Shown: positions 53,309 through 62,997 of the stretch, in pieces
Layout of the letters: each line of letters starts with the position of its first letter
Position numbering within the stretch: position 1 is the stretch's first letter
Source: an uncultured Pelagibacteraceae bacterium
GTDB taxonomy: Bacteria > Pseudomonadota > Alphaproteobacteria > Pelagibacterales > Pelagibacteraceae
Assembly: GCA_902521355.1 (NCBI GenBank)
Contig: CABYRT010000006.1
Coordinates: 1-64,000, forward strand
Reading direction: 5' to 3'
DNA: 64,000 nt
Made by a program: the position numbers and the translations under genes
Notes under the pieces: generated by a model
What the model was told of the DNA's origin: nothing
The model's database searches: none
The model's input: the letters and a program-made list of their open reading frames with translations, nothing else

Positions 53309-53892
53309 GCCTGTGTATCAATTAATAGCCAATTAGGGTTTGGGGATCTACTATCTTTAGAAAACTTCCAAGTATCTAAAACTTTTTTTATTTTTTCTGG
53401 ATCACCAGATATAACTTTATTATCTTTATCTTTAACGCACGAAATTATCTCACTTACAAATTCAACTGTAACTTCAAGCATGTTTTTATTTTGCTCATGT
53501 TGCTTTACTTCTGCAGAACTTATTCCAATAAATGTTGTCTCAGATGAGAGCTTCTTAGTTTCTCTATCTTTTATTGCATCTTCAAATTGTTTATAAACAC
53601 TTTTATCCAAAAGAGATTTAATATCTTTTAAAGTACCCTTTGCGAAATTAGTTATTATACTTTCGTAAGCAATTTTAGCTCCTTTAACAAATTCTTTTTG
53701 TGCATTATCATCAAATGTATTTGCATTTAAATCTACATTTGGTTTTGCAGGAGGAGCTTCGTGCGCAAAACTTGACTCAATATCTTCTTCAAAACCTGTT
53801 TTTTTTCCTAGAATTCCTCTTAATCTGAGAAAAATAAATCCAGCAATCATCGCAAGAAGTATAATATCAATGTACTCGAAGCTATAACTCAT
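53305..53892 (-). CDS. Tim44-like domain protein, membrane anchored
   Basis: A 195-residue protein. A transmembrane helix covers about residues 8-24, a linker with Asp and Asn follows, and then comes a Tim44 C-terminal-like domain (FVKGAKIAYESIITNFAKGTLKDIKSLLDKSVYKQF ... [22 protein letters not shown]). Such TimA-type proteins are alphaproteobacterial relatives of the mitochondrial import factor, found near secB in the Caulobacter origin region too. It is divergent from fxsA and co-transcribed with the Smr gene. Confidence 0.9.
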   Translation of the reverse strand: MSYSFEYIDIILLAMIAGFIFLRLRGILGKKTGFEEDIESSFAHEAPPAKPNVDLNANTFDDNAQKEFVKGAKIAYESIITNFAKGTLKDIKSLLDKSVYKQFEDAIKDRETKKLSSETTFIGISSAEVKQHEQNKNMLEVTVEFVSEIISCVKDKDNKVISGDPEKIKKVLDTWKFSKDSRSPNPNWLLIDTQA

Positions 53893-53950
53893 ATATGTAT
53901 AATATTTACTATGTTGCTAAATTTCAACCTGGTAATTAAATTATAGACAA

Positions 53951-54376
53951 ATGAACACAGCACTTATTTTAATAATTGGTATTCCACTTGTAGAGATCTA
54001 TCTATTTATAAAAATAGGTTCTCAAATAGGGGCATTTAACACAGTTTTATTAATATTACTTACAGCTGTTGTTGGGGTTGCCTATGCAAGATATGAGGGT
54101 TTTAATACTTTAAAATCAGGTATGGGACAATTATTCAAAAACGAATTGCCTGTATATGAACTAGTTTCTGGAGCAACATTAGCATTTGCAGCATTACTAT
54201 TAATTTTTCCTGGTTTTGCAACTGACTTGATAGGAATTCTTCTTGTAATTCCTTTAACAAGAAAAATTATACTCAACAGATTTGTAAAAAAACAGAATTA
54301 TAAGAAAAAAGTTGATGCAAATTATATTGATGGAGATTATGAAGATATAAGTGACGATAATGACAAAAAAATATGA
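53951..54376 (+). CDS. fxsA: FxsA family membrane protein
   Basis: A 141-residue inner-membrane protein with four hydrophobic segments within the first 115 residues. The family start PLVEIYLFIKIGSQIGAFNTVLLILLTAVVG and the later FPGFATDLIGILLVIPLTR are characteristic. FxsA affects phage exclusion in E. coli, but is widely conserved and its housekeeping role is unclear. It overlaps secB by 17 bases. Confidence 0.93.
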   Translation: MNTALILIIGIPLVEIYLFIKIGSQIGAFNTVLLILLTAVVGVAYARYEGFNTLKSGMGQLFKNELPVYELVSGATLAFAALLLIFPGFATDLIGILLVIPLTRKIILNRFVKKQNYKKKVDANYIDGDYEDISDDNDKKI

Positions 54377-54782
54377 AATTTTAATAAAATATATTAAAGA
54401 TCTTTCAGTAGAAATACCTAACGCAGAAGCATTTATATTTAGTAGAGAATATATAACGAAATACTCATTGGGTATTAATATTACAACAAAACCACTGAAA
54501 GATGAGATGATAGAAATAATAACAAAAATTAATTATAAAGATCCAACTGAAAATAAAAGAAAATCTTATTTTGAAATACAGTATGCAACAGTAATAAAGC
54601 TAAAAGACAAAAAAATAAAAAAAGATGAATTAGAAAGAATTATACTATGCGATGTACAAAATGAAATTTATCCAAGTCTCGAAAAAATTTTTTTAAGTGT
54701 CATTAAAGATTCAGGATTTCCAGATTTAAAACTTGAAAAAAAAGTCGATTTCGAAAAGCTTTATCAACAAAGATTAAATTAG
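54360..54782 (+). CDS. secB: Protein-export chaperone SecB
   Basis: A 140-residue chaperone that keeps preproteins unfolded for SecA. It begins YEILIKYIKDLSVEIPNAEAF and has beta strands and a C-terminal helix (DVQNEIYPSLEKIFLSVIKDSGFPDLKL) typical of SecB. An upstream GTG at 54351 in the same frame is less likely than the ATG at 54360. Its stop overlaps the convergent dnaQ stop by 4 bases. Confidence 0.92.
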   Translation: MTKKYEILIKYIKDLSVEIPNAEAFIFSREYITKYSLGINITTKPLKDEMIEIITKINYKDPTENKRKSYFEIQYATVIKLKDKKIKKDELERIILCDVQNEIYPSLEKIFLSVIKDSGFPDLKLEKKVDFEKLYQQRLN

Positions 54783-55444
54783 TAGAAATTTTTTTTTAGG
54801 TTGGATTTTAAAAAAATTTTATGTTTTTCAAATTCATCATTCGATACTTTAACTATTTTTTTTGAGTAATTTATATTACCTTTGGAATTGGATTTATTAT
54901 TATCACTATCGTTTTTAAATTGAAAGATAGGTTCTTTTTGATCGATTAGATTTACATAAACTTTTGAAAGTAACTCACAATCAATTAATGCTGTATGTTT
55001 CGATCTTTTTGAATTATCTATTTTAAATCTTTTACAAAGTGCGTCCAAACTTAAACTTGATCCCGGAAATTTATTTCTAGCGATTTCTAGGGTGTCAATA
55101 ATATTTTTTTTTGATATATGATCTTTATTTATTAAAGATAACTCGTTATTTAAGTGAGCAATATCAAACTCTGCATTATGAATTATAATTTTTTTACCCT
55201 CAATAAACTCTAAAAAATCTTCGACTATTTCTTTAAATTTTTTCTTATTGGACAAAAAAATATCTGTGTATCCATGAACTTTTAAAGCACTTTCGGAGAC
55301 CTTTCTCTCAGGGTTTAAATAACAATGAAACACTTTTTTTGTTGGTATTAAATCATCTAATTCTATGCATCCAATTTCAACAATTCTATGACCATCTTTT
55401 ACTGATAAACCTGTTGTTTCCGTATCAAGAACAATTTCTTTCAT
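54779..55444 (-). CDS. dnaQ: DNA polymerase III epsilon subunit (3'-5' exonuclease)
   Basis: A 221-residue DEDDh exonuclease that proofreads replication. Motif I is VLDTETTGL, motif II IIIHNAEFDIAHLN, and motif III the HTALIDCELL segment. The C-terminal part is shorter and less conserved than in E. coli. Its start overlaps the end of coaE by 20 bases. The ppsR-maf-aroE-coaE-dnaQ order with secB nearby matches the Caulobacter origin flank. Confidence 0.94.
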   Translation of the reverse strand: MKEIVLDTETTGLSVKDGHRIVEIGCIELDDLIPTKKVFHCYLNPERKVSESALKVHGYTDIFLSNKKKFKEIVEDFLEFIEGKKIIIHNAEFDIAHLNNELSLINKDHISKKNIIDTLEIARNKFPGSSLSLDALCKRFKIDNSKRSKHTALIDCELLSKVYVNLIDQKEPIFQFKNDSDNNKSNSKGNINYSKKIVKVSNDEFEKHKIFLKSNLKKNFY

Positions 55445-56012
55445 ATAAAATTTTTTTTTTTAATATTTTAATTTTTTTTTTCATTATACTGGGTGTAAAA
55501 TTGTTATCGACGATATAATTTGCTAATTTCTTCTTTCTTAACAATCCCAATTGGTTTTGATTAAGATTTTGTAAAACTTTTTTATTGTAATTTTTTCTTT
55601 TTTTTAATCTATTTAAAATTTTTGATTTGTTCGAGTAAACAAATACTAAAACATCATCTTTCTTAAATAATTTATTTTCTATTAAAAGTGGAATATCAAG
55701 AACTACAATTTTTGAAGATTTTTTTTCTTTTAAAAACTTTTTCATATTTCTTCTAACAATTGGGTGTACTATTGACGATATTATTTTTAGACTTTGTTTA
55801 TTTGAACTTATTGCATTTATTAATTCACTTTTCTTTATTGGAAAAGATTTAATATATATTGGTAATTTTTTTCTCAAATCACGAAAGCATTTCTTGTTAT
55901 ATCGATAAATAAAATCTACTTGTTTATCTGCATTGAAAATTGGGCAATTGAACAATTTTGATACAAAAGTTTTTCCTGATCCTATGCCGCCCATAATACC
56001 AACTCTAATCAT
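55425..56012 (-). CDS. coaE: Dephospho-CoA kinase
   Basis: A 195-residue P-loop kinase that performs the last step of coenzyme A synthesis. Its P-loop is GGIGSGKTFVSKLF, followed by NADKQVDFIY, HPIVRRNMKKFL and LDIPLLIENKLFKK. The C-terminus is unusually Lys-rich. Length is normal. It starts 4 bases after the SDR gene's stop on the same strand. Confidence 0.93.
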   Translation of the reverse strand: MIRVGIMGGIGSGKTFVSKLFNCPIFNADKQVDFIYRYNKKCFRDLRKKLPIYIKSFPIKKSELINAISSNKQSLKIISSIVHPIVRRNMKKFLKEKKSSKIVVLDIPLLIENKLFKKDDVLVFVYSNKSKILNRLKKRKNYNKKVLQNLNQNQLGLLRKKKLANYIVDNNFTPSIMKKKIKILKKKILYERNCS

Positions 56013-56016
56013 TTAC

Positions 56017-56757
56017 CTATATACACCTTCCTCCGTCAACTTCTAAAATACTTCCTGTTATCATGCTGGCTTCATCTGAACATAAAAAACATGCGGCATT
56101 TCCCATATCTTGTGGCGTCGAAAATCTACCAATAGGTATGGTTGATAAAAAAGCTTGTTTTTTTTTATCTGAATTTCCACCCATAAATGATTTTAATAAT
56201 GGCGTTACTCCAGCAACGGGCGCAATTGCATTAACTCTGACATTAAAAGGTGCAAGTTCAATAGCCATAGCTTTTGTTGCTGTAATCATCCATCCTTTGC
56301 TAGCATTATACCAGTTTAATTTAGGCCTGGGTGATAGACCTGCCGTTGATGCTACATTTAAAATTACACCTTTTCTTAACTTCTTCATCCTGGGCACAAA
56401 ATATTTAGCACTTAGATAAACAGATTTAGCATTTACATTAAATACTTTATCAAATTCCTTTCCTGTTACAGTTTCCATATTTTTTGGTTTGTGGGTAATT
56501 CCGGCATTATTTACAATTATATCTACTGCCTTATAATTTTTGAGAGTATATTTTAATAAGGATTTAAAATTTGTTTCATTTGATACATCTGCAACAAAGT
56601 GATCTTGGGATAATGATTCTGAAACTTTTTTTAATAAATTTAAATTAATATCAACTAGTATCAATTTTGCTCCTTCATCAGAAAATTTTTTAGCTATTCC
56701 TTTGCCAAAACCTGACGCTGATCCTGTTATTATTGCAACCTTATTTTTTAATCTCAT
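56017..56757 (-). CDS. SDR family oxidoreductase (3-oxoacyl-ACP reductase/glucose dehydrogenase-like)
   Basis: A 246-residue classical SDR. It has the cofactor motif GSASGFGKG, NNAGITH, the Ser in NVASTAG, the intact YNASK active site, and C-terminal MITGSILEVDGGRCI. It probably uses NAD(P) on a short-chain hydroxy or keto substrate; the exact substrate is unknown. It is inserted between coaE and aroE, which are adjacent in many alphaproteobacteria, so it is a local addition. Confidence 0.9.
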   Translation of the reverse strand: MRLKNKVAIITGSASGFGKGIAKKFSDEGAKLILVDINLNLLKKVSESLSQDHFVADVSNETNFKSLLKYTLKNYKAVDIIVNNAGITHKPKNMETVTGKEFDKVFNVNAKSVYLSAKYFVPRMKKLRKGVILNVASTAGLSPRPKLNWYNASKGWMITATKAMAIELAPFNVRVNAIAPVAGVTPLLKSFMGGNSDKKKQAFLSTIPIGRFSTPQDMGNAACFLCSDEASMITGSILEVDGGRCI

Positions 56758-56760
56758 TAT

Positions 56761-57555
56761 TCAATTTTTTAATAAATTTATAGTTTCTTCATCAATATCA
56801 GGTTCAATATTATGCCAAATATTAAAAGCTTTTTGAGCCTGATAAAGAAACATATTTAAACCATTTTCAAAATTATTACCTTTTTGATTTCCTATATTAA
56901 AAAATTTAGTCTCATGTGGATCATAAATTACATCATAGAAAAATTTATTTTTTCCGAATTGACTAAAATCATGCTGAAAATCATCTTCTTTTTTTAGACC
57001 TATACTAGTTGCATTAATTATCATATCAAAATCTACTAGATCGCCCCAATCCAATACTACTAAGTCATTAAATAAATCTTTTAACTCATCAGCCTTACTT
57101 TTTGTTCTGTTGCTCACAATTATTTTTGAAGCGTTCATTCTTTTTAACGCATATATTATTGATGGAACCACACCACCGGCTCCTAGAATAATTATAGTCT
57201 TATTGGTTACATTATAATTTAATTTTTTTATGCTAAGTTCAAAACCATCGATATCAGAATTGTGACCTATTAAATTTCCATTTTCGACAGAAATAGTATT
57301 TATGGATTTTGTTCTCAAAGCATGGCCACTTAAGACATTGATGTAGGGGATAATTTCCTTTTTAAAAGGTACAGTTACATTAAGACCATTTAACTGACCT
57401 TGTTTTAAGTTTTCACATAATTCAGCTAGATCGCTTTTGTGTGTCTCCAATTTTCCATAAATTGCATCTAAATTATATTTTTTTATCCAGAAATTATGCA
57501 ATTTTGGAGATAGTGAGTGATCTATTGGATTTCCAATAACTAAAAATTTTTTCAT
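56761..57555 (-). CDS. aroE: Shikimate dehydrogenase
   Basis: A 264-residue NADP-dependent enzyme of the aromatic amino acid pathway. It begins with GNPIDHSLSPKLHNFWI and has the catalytic Lys in NVTVPFKKEI, GHNSDIDGF, and the cofactor loop ILGAGGVVPSIIYAL. It is complete. It overlaps maf by 4 bases. Confidence 0.95.
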   Translation of the reverse strand: MKKFLVIGNPIDHSLSPKLHNFWIKKYNLDAIYGKLETHKSDLAELCENLKQGQLNGLNVTVPFKKEIIPYINVLSGHALRTKSINTISVENGNLIGHNSDIDGFELSIKKLNYNVTNKTIIILGAGGVVPSIIYALKRMNASKIIVSNRTKSKADELKDLFNDLVVLDWGDLVDFDMIINATSIGLKKEDDFQHDFSQFGKNKFFYDVIYDPHETKFFNIGNQKGNNFENGLNMFLYQAQKAFNIWHNIEPDIDEETINLLKN

Positions 57556-58136
57556 TTGTAATTACCTAGATACTTTTTAATATCAATTATAGGTAATCCC
57601 ATAATAGTATTTTCATCTCCATCAATTGTTATGAATAAATTTTTTCCCTCTCCTTCTATTTGATAAACATTATATGCATAAAGGGCTTCATCTGTTATTT
57701 TTTCTAAATATTCTTTTAATTCTTTATCTGAAAAATTTTTCATTTTGAGGTACGCTTTATCTGTATAATTCCAAATCATTGACCCATTTTTAGATATGCA
57801 AACTGAACTTATCAACGAATGTTTTTTTCCATTCAATTTTTTTAAAATATTAAAAGCTTCTATTCTATTTTCAGGTTTTGAAATTAACTCTCCGTTTAAA
57901 TCAATTACACTATCTGCGCCAAGAACTAATACATCATAATTTTTTTGGCTAACCTTGTTTGCTTTTAGTTCAGCTAAATTTTTTGAAATTATTTCTGGAG
58001 ATGCACCTTCATTTAGTAAACTTTCTTTCACAGGATCCTCATCAATATTCGAGGGAGATACAACACACTGAATTCCATTTTTTTTCAAAATTTCCTCTCT
58101 TACCTTACTCTTTGAAGCTAAAATAATATCAACCAT
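57552..58136 (-). CDS. maf: Maf family nucleotide pyrophosphatase
   Basis: A 194-residue Maf/HAM1-fold protein that hydrolyses non-canonical nucleoside triphosphates. The start IILASKSKVREEIL has the phosphate-binding SxSxxR-like motif, followed by EDPVKESL, LGADSVIDL and YQIEGEGKNLF. I use the ATG at 58136, which gives an 8-base overlap with ppsR; an ATG at 58154 would add 6 residues. Confidence 0.92.
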   Translation of the reverse strand: MVDIILASKSKVREEILKKNGIQCVVSPSNIDEDPVKESLLNEGASPEIISKNLAELKANKVSQKNYDVLVLGADSVIDLNGELISKPENRIEAFNILKKLNGKKHSLISSVCISKNGSMIWNYTDKAYLKMKNFSDKELKEYLEKITDEALYAYNVYQIEGEGKNLFITIDGDENTIMGLPIIDIKKYLGNYK

Positions 58137-58950
58137 TTTTATTTTGTATTTCAAATATTTTAATTATTGATGCTGCAGTTTCCTCAACAGATTTCCTAGT
58201 TACATCTATTGTTGGCCATTTATTCTTTTTAAATATCTTTTTAGATTGTTCCACTTCAATTCTAATTTTCTCCAGATTTGTATAATCTGAAGCTTCATTT
58301 TCTTTTAGTGAATTTAATCTATTCCTTCTTATGTCATATAGCCTTTCAGCTTCTGTGATTAAACCAACAACACATAAAGTTTTTGATTTTACAATACCAT
58401 TTGGAATACTCATATCATTTACGAGTGGAATATTTGAAGTTTTTAAACCCTTATTTGCAAGATATATGGAAGTAGGTGTCTTACTTGTTCTGCTAACACC
58501 AACTAAAATAATATCCGACTCCAAAATGTTTTCAGTATTGTTACCATCATCATGATTCATAGTAAATTGTATTGCTTCAATCCTTTTATAATAATCCTCG
58601 TCTAAGACATGTTGAGCACTAGGTAGGTGGGTTGCTTTTTCATTTAGAATTTTTGAGAAGTTAAGTATTAAATCGCCCAGAACGCCAAAACATGGAATGT
58701 TTTTTTTATTGGCTTCTTCTGCAAGAAATTTTGCTAATTTGCTATTAACAACAGTATATAAAATTATTGGGCTCTCCTGTTTTTTAGCATCATCTAGTAT
58801 TGTAGAAATTTGATTTTCTGTCCTAGTAAATGAATATTGATTTAGGTCATAATCAAAGTTGTTAAATTGTGCTTTAAGAGCCATGAATATTCTATCAAGT
58901 GTCTCACCTGTTGAGTCTGATATTAAATAAACCTGGTGTGTATTCTTCAT
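58129..58950 (-). CDS. ppsR: Pyruvate,water (or phosphate) dikinase regulatory protein, DUF299
   Basis: A 273-residue kinase/phosphorylase that switches PEP synthase or pyruvate phosphate dikinase on and off. It begins with YLISDSTGETLDRI and has the P-loop GVSRTSKTPTSIYLANKG. It is the first gene to the left of the candidate replication origin, the same position as its homologue in Caulobacter and Rickettsia (RP001-type gene). It points away from that origin. Confidence 0.94.
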   Translation of the reverse strand: MKNTHQVYLISDSTGETLDRIFMALKAQFNNFDYDLNQYSFTRTENQISTILDDAKKQESPIILYTVVNSKLAKFLAEEANKKNIPCFGVLGDLILNFSKILNEKATHLPSAQHVLDEDYYKRIEAIQFTMNHDDGNNTENILESDIILVGVSRTSKTPTSIYLANKGLKTSNIPLVNDMSIPNGIVKSKTLCVVGLITEAERLYDIRRNRLNSLKENEASDYTNLEKIRIEVEQSKKIFKKNKWPTIDVTRKSVEETAASIIKIFEIQNKNG

Positions 58951-59231
58951 GTATAAATTGTTTATAAATTACTTATAGAATAAGAAAAACTTTTGATTTA
59001 GCAACCACATCTAACTTTAGTTTTGTTCTTATTGTTTAATTAACATTTTTATAAATGTGAATAAGTTATTAACAATTTTCATATACATGAAAGTAATCAA
59101 ATAATCCCTGTTTTAGAGGTTTTTTTTTTTGAAATAATGAATAAAAAGTGAATAAAGTGTTGAAATTGAGTAATTTACGTTATCAACAATTCATACTAAT
59201 AATAAATCTAAATATAATTATCTTATTATAA
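58951..59231. other. Candidate chromosome replication origin (oriC)
   Basis: This 281-base AT-rich gap lies between ppsR and hemE, the position of the origin in Caulobacter and Rickettsia. DnaA-box-like 9-mers are TGTGAATAA (59056-59064, reverse of TTATTCACA, a full consensus match), TTATTAACA (59066-59074), AGTGAATAA (59147-59155), TTATCAACA (59180-59188) and TGTTTATAA (58959-58967); the last four each differ from consensus. A run of ten T lies at 59121-59130. Flanking genes point away on both sides, as expected at an origin. It must also hold the ppsR and hemE promoters. Confidence 0.7.
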
Positions 59232-60233
59232 ATGACACCAATAAAAGAATGTTTAATAAATAATAAAACAGACCTCATTCCGATTTGGTTAATGAGACAA
59301 GCAGGCAGATATTTGCCTGAATTTAGAGAGATAAGAAAAAACAATCCTAATTTTATAAAACTTTGTTTAAACTCGAAATTATCAAAAGAAATAACTCTTC
59401 AACCAATAAAAAGATTTGGCTTTGATGCGGCAATTATTTTTTCCGACATATTGATGATACCTTACGGCCTTGGTCAGCAAGTCGAGTTTAAAAAAAACTT
59501 CGGACCTAATCTTGCAGATTTTGAAATAGATAAATTACTAGAGATTGAGGAGGAAGAATTTACAAGAAATTTATCTCCAATATATGAACTCTTAGTTGAT
59601 TTAAAAAAAAGTGAGGATTTAAAAAAAAAGGACATAATTGGTTTTGTGGGAGCTCCTTGGACTTTAATTGTATATATGATAAATAAAGTTTCTCCGAAAA
59701 ATGGTTTAGTAAGTAATTTTTTTTCAGATATAGGATTAATTAATAGCTTACTAGAGATTGTAGACAAATTTATTAAGACCCATATCAAAAACCAAGTAAA
59801 TGCTGGGGCAACTATAATTCAAATATTTGATAGCTGGTCTGGTTTGATCAAATCTGATTTTGATAAATATTTATACGATCCAACTTTATCTCTAGTTAAT
59901 TATACTAAGAGCTTAGGGGTGCCAGTGATATGTTTTCCAAGAGGTATAACAGACTACAACCAGTTTTGTAACATCGTTAAACCAAGCATGATTAATATAG
60001 ATTATGACGTTGATCCAAAAAATTTACTTAATAATATAGACATACCCATACAAGGTGGATTACACCCCGAAGTTCTGTTAACAAATAAAGAACACTTAAA
60101 AAAAGAAGTAAATAAATATTTAGAGATTTTTAAAGATCACCCTTATGTATTTAACCTTGGACATGGTATTCTTCCAGAAACAAAAGTTGAAATGGTAGAG
60201 GAATTGGTAAAAATAGTTAGAGACTTCAAATAA
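59232..60233 (+). CDS. hemE: Uroporphyrinogen decarboxylase
   Basis: A 333-residue enzyme converting uroporphyrinogen III to coproporphyrinogen III. It has IWLMRQAGRYLPEF, the active-site FSDILMIPYGLGQ, GFVGAPWTL, FDSWSG and the C-terminal NLGHGILPET. It is the first gene to the right of the candidate origin. Its TAA overlaps the hemH ATG (TAATG). hemC and hemD in the same pathway are at 8.9-10.5 kb. Confidence 0.97.
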   Translation: MTPIKECLINNKTDLIPIWLMRQAGRYLPEFREIRKNNPNFIKLCLNSKLSKEITLQPIKRFGFDAAIIFSDILMIPYGLGQQVEFKKNFGPNLADFEIDKLLEIEEEEFTRNLSPIYELLVDLKKSEDLKKKDIIGFVGAPWTLIVYMINKVSPKNGLVSNFFSDIGLINSLLEIVDKFIKTHIKNQVNAGATIIQIFDSWSGLIKSDFDKYLYDPTLSLVNYTKSLGVPVICFPRGITDYNQFCNIVKPSMINIDYDVDPKNLLNNIDIPIQGGLHPEVLLTNKEHLKKEVNKYLEIFKDHPYVFNLGHGILPETKVEMVEELVKIVRDFK

Positions 60234-61225
60234 TGAAAGATGAACACCCTAAAATTAAATTTGGTAAGACTGGGGTTTTAATTATTAATTTGGGCACCCC
60301 CGACTCAACAAAATGGTTAGACATTAGACGGTATTTAAAAGAGTTTTTGTCTGATAGAAGAGTTATAGAAGTCAACCCAATTCTTTGGCAATTAATATTA
60401 AATCTTGTAATTTTAAATTTGAGACCATCTAAAACTGCAAAAGCTTATAAAGAAATTTGGATGAAAGATATAAACATGTCCCCATTGATGTATTATACAC
60501 AAAGGCAAGCTGAAAAAGTCTCAAATTCAATATCGGAAGAGGATATATTGATTGACTTTGCAATGAGATATGGAAATCCGAGTATTAAAAGTAAAATAAA
60601 AAAATTACATGATAATGGCTGTGAACGTCTTATAATTTTACCTTTATATCCACAATATGCTGCTGCTACTACGGCAACAGTATGTGATGAAGTTTATAGA
60701 ACACTAATGTCCATGAGATGGCAGCCCTCACTTAAAATTATTCCCCATTATGAATCTGACCCTTTGTACATTGATGCTTTGGTGAATTCCATTAATTCTA
60801 AAATAGAAAAAATAAATTGGAAACCAGATTTAATATTAGCTTCTTATCATGGAATACCAAAAAAATATTTTGATAAAGGAGACCCATACCACTGTTATTG
60901 TCATAAAACTACGAGACTTATTTCTGAAAAGTTTAAAGATATCGAAATTAAAACTACTTTTCAATCAAGGTTTGGACCCGAGGAATGGTTGCAACCTTAT
61001 ACTGATAAAACTTTAGAAAGTTTGCCAAAAGAAGGAGTAAAAAATGTTCTAGCAATTTGTCCAGGTTTCTCATCAGATTGTGTTGAAACATTAGAAGAAA
61101 TATTAATTCAAGGAAAAGAAAGTTTTATCGAAGCTGGTGGTGAAAATTTTGATATGGTTTCCTGTCTTAATGATAATGATGATCACATTAAATTACTTAA
61201 TAATTTGATTAAAAGAAATATTTAA
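60233..61225 (+). CDS. hemH: Ferrochelatase
   Basis: A 330-residue enzyme that inserts iron into protoporphyrin IX. It shows GVLIINLGTPDS, LPLYPQYAAATTATVCDEV, the catalytic His in SYHGIPKKYF, TFQSRFGPEEWLQPYTDKTL, and CPGFSSDCVETLEEI. It is complete and coupled to hemE by a TAATG overlap; hemJ starts 3 bases after its stop. Confidence 0.97.
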   Translation: MKDEHPKIKFGKTGVLIINLGTPDSTKWLDIRRYLKEFLSDRRVIEVNPILWQLILNLVILNLRPSKTAKAYKEIWMKDINMSPLMYYTQRQAEKVSNSISEEDILIDFAMRYGNPSIKSKIKKLHDNGCERLIILPLYPQYAAATTATVCDEVYRTLMSMRWQPSLKIIPHYESDPLYIDALVNSINSKIEKINWKPDLILASYHGIPKKYFDKGDPYHCYCHKTTRLISEKFKDIEIKTTFQSRFGPEEWLQPYTDKTLESLPKEGVKNVLAICPGFSSDCVETLEEILIQGKESFIEAGGENFDMVSCLNDNDDHIKLLNNLIKRNI

Positions 61226-61228
61226 TCG

Positions 61229-61663
61229 ATGATTTATTATCTTCTTTTTAAATCTTTGCATTTAATCTCAGTTATCTCATGGATGGCTGGTCTATTGTAT
61301 TTACCAAGAATTTTCGTATATCACGCCGAAAATAGTGACGATAAAAAAATTTCAGATGTATTTAAGATAATGGAAAAAAAATTGTATTTTTACATTATGA
61401 CACCAGCCATGATTTTCTCATGGATATTTGGATTACTTTTAATTCACAGCATAGGATTTCAGCAACTAGGTCATATGTGGATGGTATTAAAAATAATATT
61501 TGTGATATTCCTTACTTTGTATCATTTCTATCTAGGGAAAACCTTAAATCAGTTTAAATTAGATCAGAATACTCATTCTCATAAATTTTACAGATTAATT
61601 AATGAAATTCCTACAATATTGCTTATTTTGATTGTTTTTGTTGTAATATTTAAGCCTTTATAG
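61229..61663 (+). CDS. hemJ: Protoporphyrinogen oxidase HemJ
   Basis: A 144-residue membrane protein with four transmembrane helices. The family pattern is KSLHLISVISWMAGLLYLPRIFVYH, with conserved His and Arg, and FWLLKIIFVI-type later helices (seen as MWMVLKIIFVIFLTLYHFYLGK). It performs the oxidation step between HemE and HemH, so hemE-hemH-hemJ form a functional operon. It precedes rho by 60 bases. Confidence 0.94.
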   Translation: MIYYLLFKSLHLISVISWMAGLLYLPRIFVYHAENSDDKKISDVFKIMEKKLYFYIMTPAMIFSWIFGLLLIHSIGFQQLGHMWMVLKIIFVIFLTLYHFYLGKTLNQFKLDQNTHSHKFYRLINEIPTILLILIVFVVIFKPL

Positions 61664-61723
61664 GCTTGAAATCTTTAAACAGGTTATTATATTAGATGCA
61701 TCTAATTAAAAACCTCCCATAAT

Positions 61724-62995
61724 ATGAATATTCAAGAATTAAAAGAAAAGAGCTCTGAAAAACTTATTAATGAAGCAGAAAATTTAGGAATTGAGAACGC
61801 AAGCACCCTAAGAAGACAGGAAATTTATTTTGCTATATTAAAAAAATTAGCTGAAAAAGGTGAAGAAATAACTGGTGGTGGAGTTCTTCAATTGCTTCAA
61901 GATGGCTTCGGTTTCCTAAGAGCTATTGAGTCAAATTATCTTCCTGGCGCAGACGATATTTATGTAAGTCCAAATCAGATAAGGAGATTTGGATTAAGAA
62001 CAGGAGATACTGTTGAAGGACCAATTAGAGCACCAAAAGAGGGTGAAAGATATTTTGCGCTTCTACAGGTTAGTAAAATAAATTTTGAAGAAACAGATAA
62101 ATTCAAACATAAAATAGCTTTTGATAATTTAACACCTCTTTATCCAAACAAGCAACTAGTAATGGAAGTTGAAACTAGCAAAATTGAAAAAAAAATTGAT
62201 TTAACTCCTAGATTAATTGATTTAGTAAGTCCAATAGGAAAAGGACAAAGGTCATTAATTATATCTCCTCCTAAGGCTGGAAAAACTATGATTTTACAAA
62301 GTATAGCAAACTCGATAACGGCAAACCACCCAGAATGTTATTTAATGGTGTTATTGATCGATGAAAGGCCAGAGGAAGTGACTGATATGCAAAGAACAGT
62401 AAAGGGAGAAGTCATTAGTTCGACATTTGACGAACCTGCTCAAAGACATGTTGCGGTAGCCGAAATGGTAATTGAAAAAGCAAAAAGACTTACAGAGCAC
62501 AAAAAGGATGTAGTTATTTTGCTCGATTCTATTACTAGACTAGGGCGTGCTTACAATGCTGTTGTACCAAGTTCTGGTAAAGTTTTAACTGGTGGTGTTG
62601 ATGCAAACGCTTTGCAAAGGCCCAAAAGGTTTTTTGGAGCAGCTAGAAATATAGAAGAAGGTGGTTCTTTAACAATCATAGCAACAGCATTGATTGATAC
62701 TGGAAGTAGAATGGATGAAGTTATATTTGAAGAATTTAAAGGAACTGGTAATAGCGAAACAATACTTGATAGAAAAATTTCAGAAAAAAGAATATTCCCA
62801 GCTATTGATATAACAAAATCTGGAACAAGGAGAGAGGAGTTAATTTTTGAAAAAAATGATCTTCAAAAAATGAATGTTTTAAGAAGAATAATTGCTCCAA
62901 TGGGATCAATGGATGCTATTGAGTTTATAAATTCAAAATTGAAAGATACAAAAAATAATTCCGATTTCTTTAATTCTATGAATAAACCTTCTTAA
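61724..62995 (+). CDS. rho: Transcription termination factor Rho
   Basis: A 423-residue hexameric RNA helicase. The N-terminal helix bundle begins [20 protein letters not shown], followed by the RNA-binding cold-shock-like domain ([33 protein letters not shown]), then the ATPase with the P-loop [22 protein letters not shown], and [12 protein letters not shown]. It is complete, and follows the hem genes exactly as in other alphaproteobacterial origin regions. Confidence 0.97.
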   Translation: MNIQELKEKSSEKLINEAENLGIENASTLRRQEIYFAILKKLAEKGEEITGGGVLQLLQDGFGFLRAIESNYLPGADDIYVSPNQIRRFGLRTGDTVEGPIRAPKEGERYFALLQVSKINFEETDKFKHKIAFDNLTPLYPNKQLVMEVETSKIEKKIDLTPRLIDLVSPIGKGQRSLIISPPKAGKTMILQSIANSITANHPECYLMVLLIDERPEEVTDMQRTVKGEVISSTFDEPAQRHVAVAEMVIEKAKRLTEHKKDVVILLDSITRLGRAYNAVVPSSGKVLTGGVDANALQRPKRFFGAARNIEEGGSLTIIATALIDTGSRMDEVIFEEFKGTGNSETILDRKISEKRIFPAIDITKSGTRREELIFEKNDLQKMNVLRRIIAPMGSMDAIEFINSKLKDTKNNSDFFNSMNKPS

Positions 62996-62997
62996 AT

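Noticed and set aside
53951-54376. FxsA as a phage-exclusion gene
   Set aside because: It is a widely conserved core gene beside secB; the phage link is known only from overexpression in E. coli.
59106-59131. Terminator at the T10 run in the ppsR-hemE gap
   Set aside because: The bases before the T-run form only a very weak stem, and both flanking genes start from this gap, so nothing needs terminating here.
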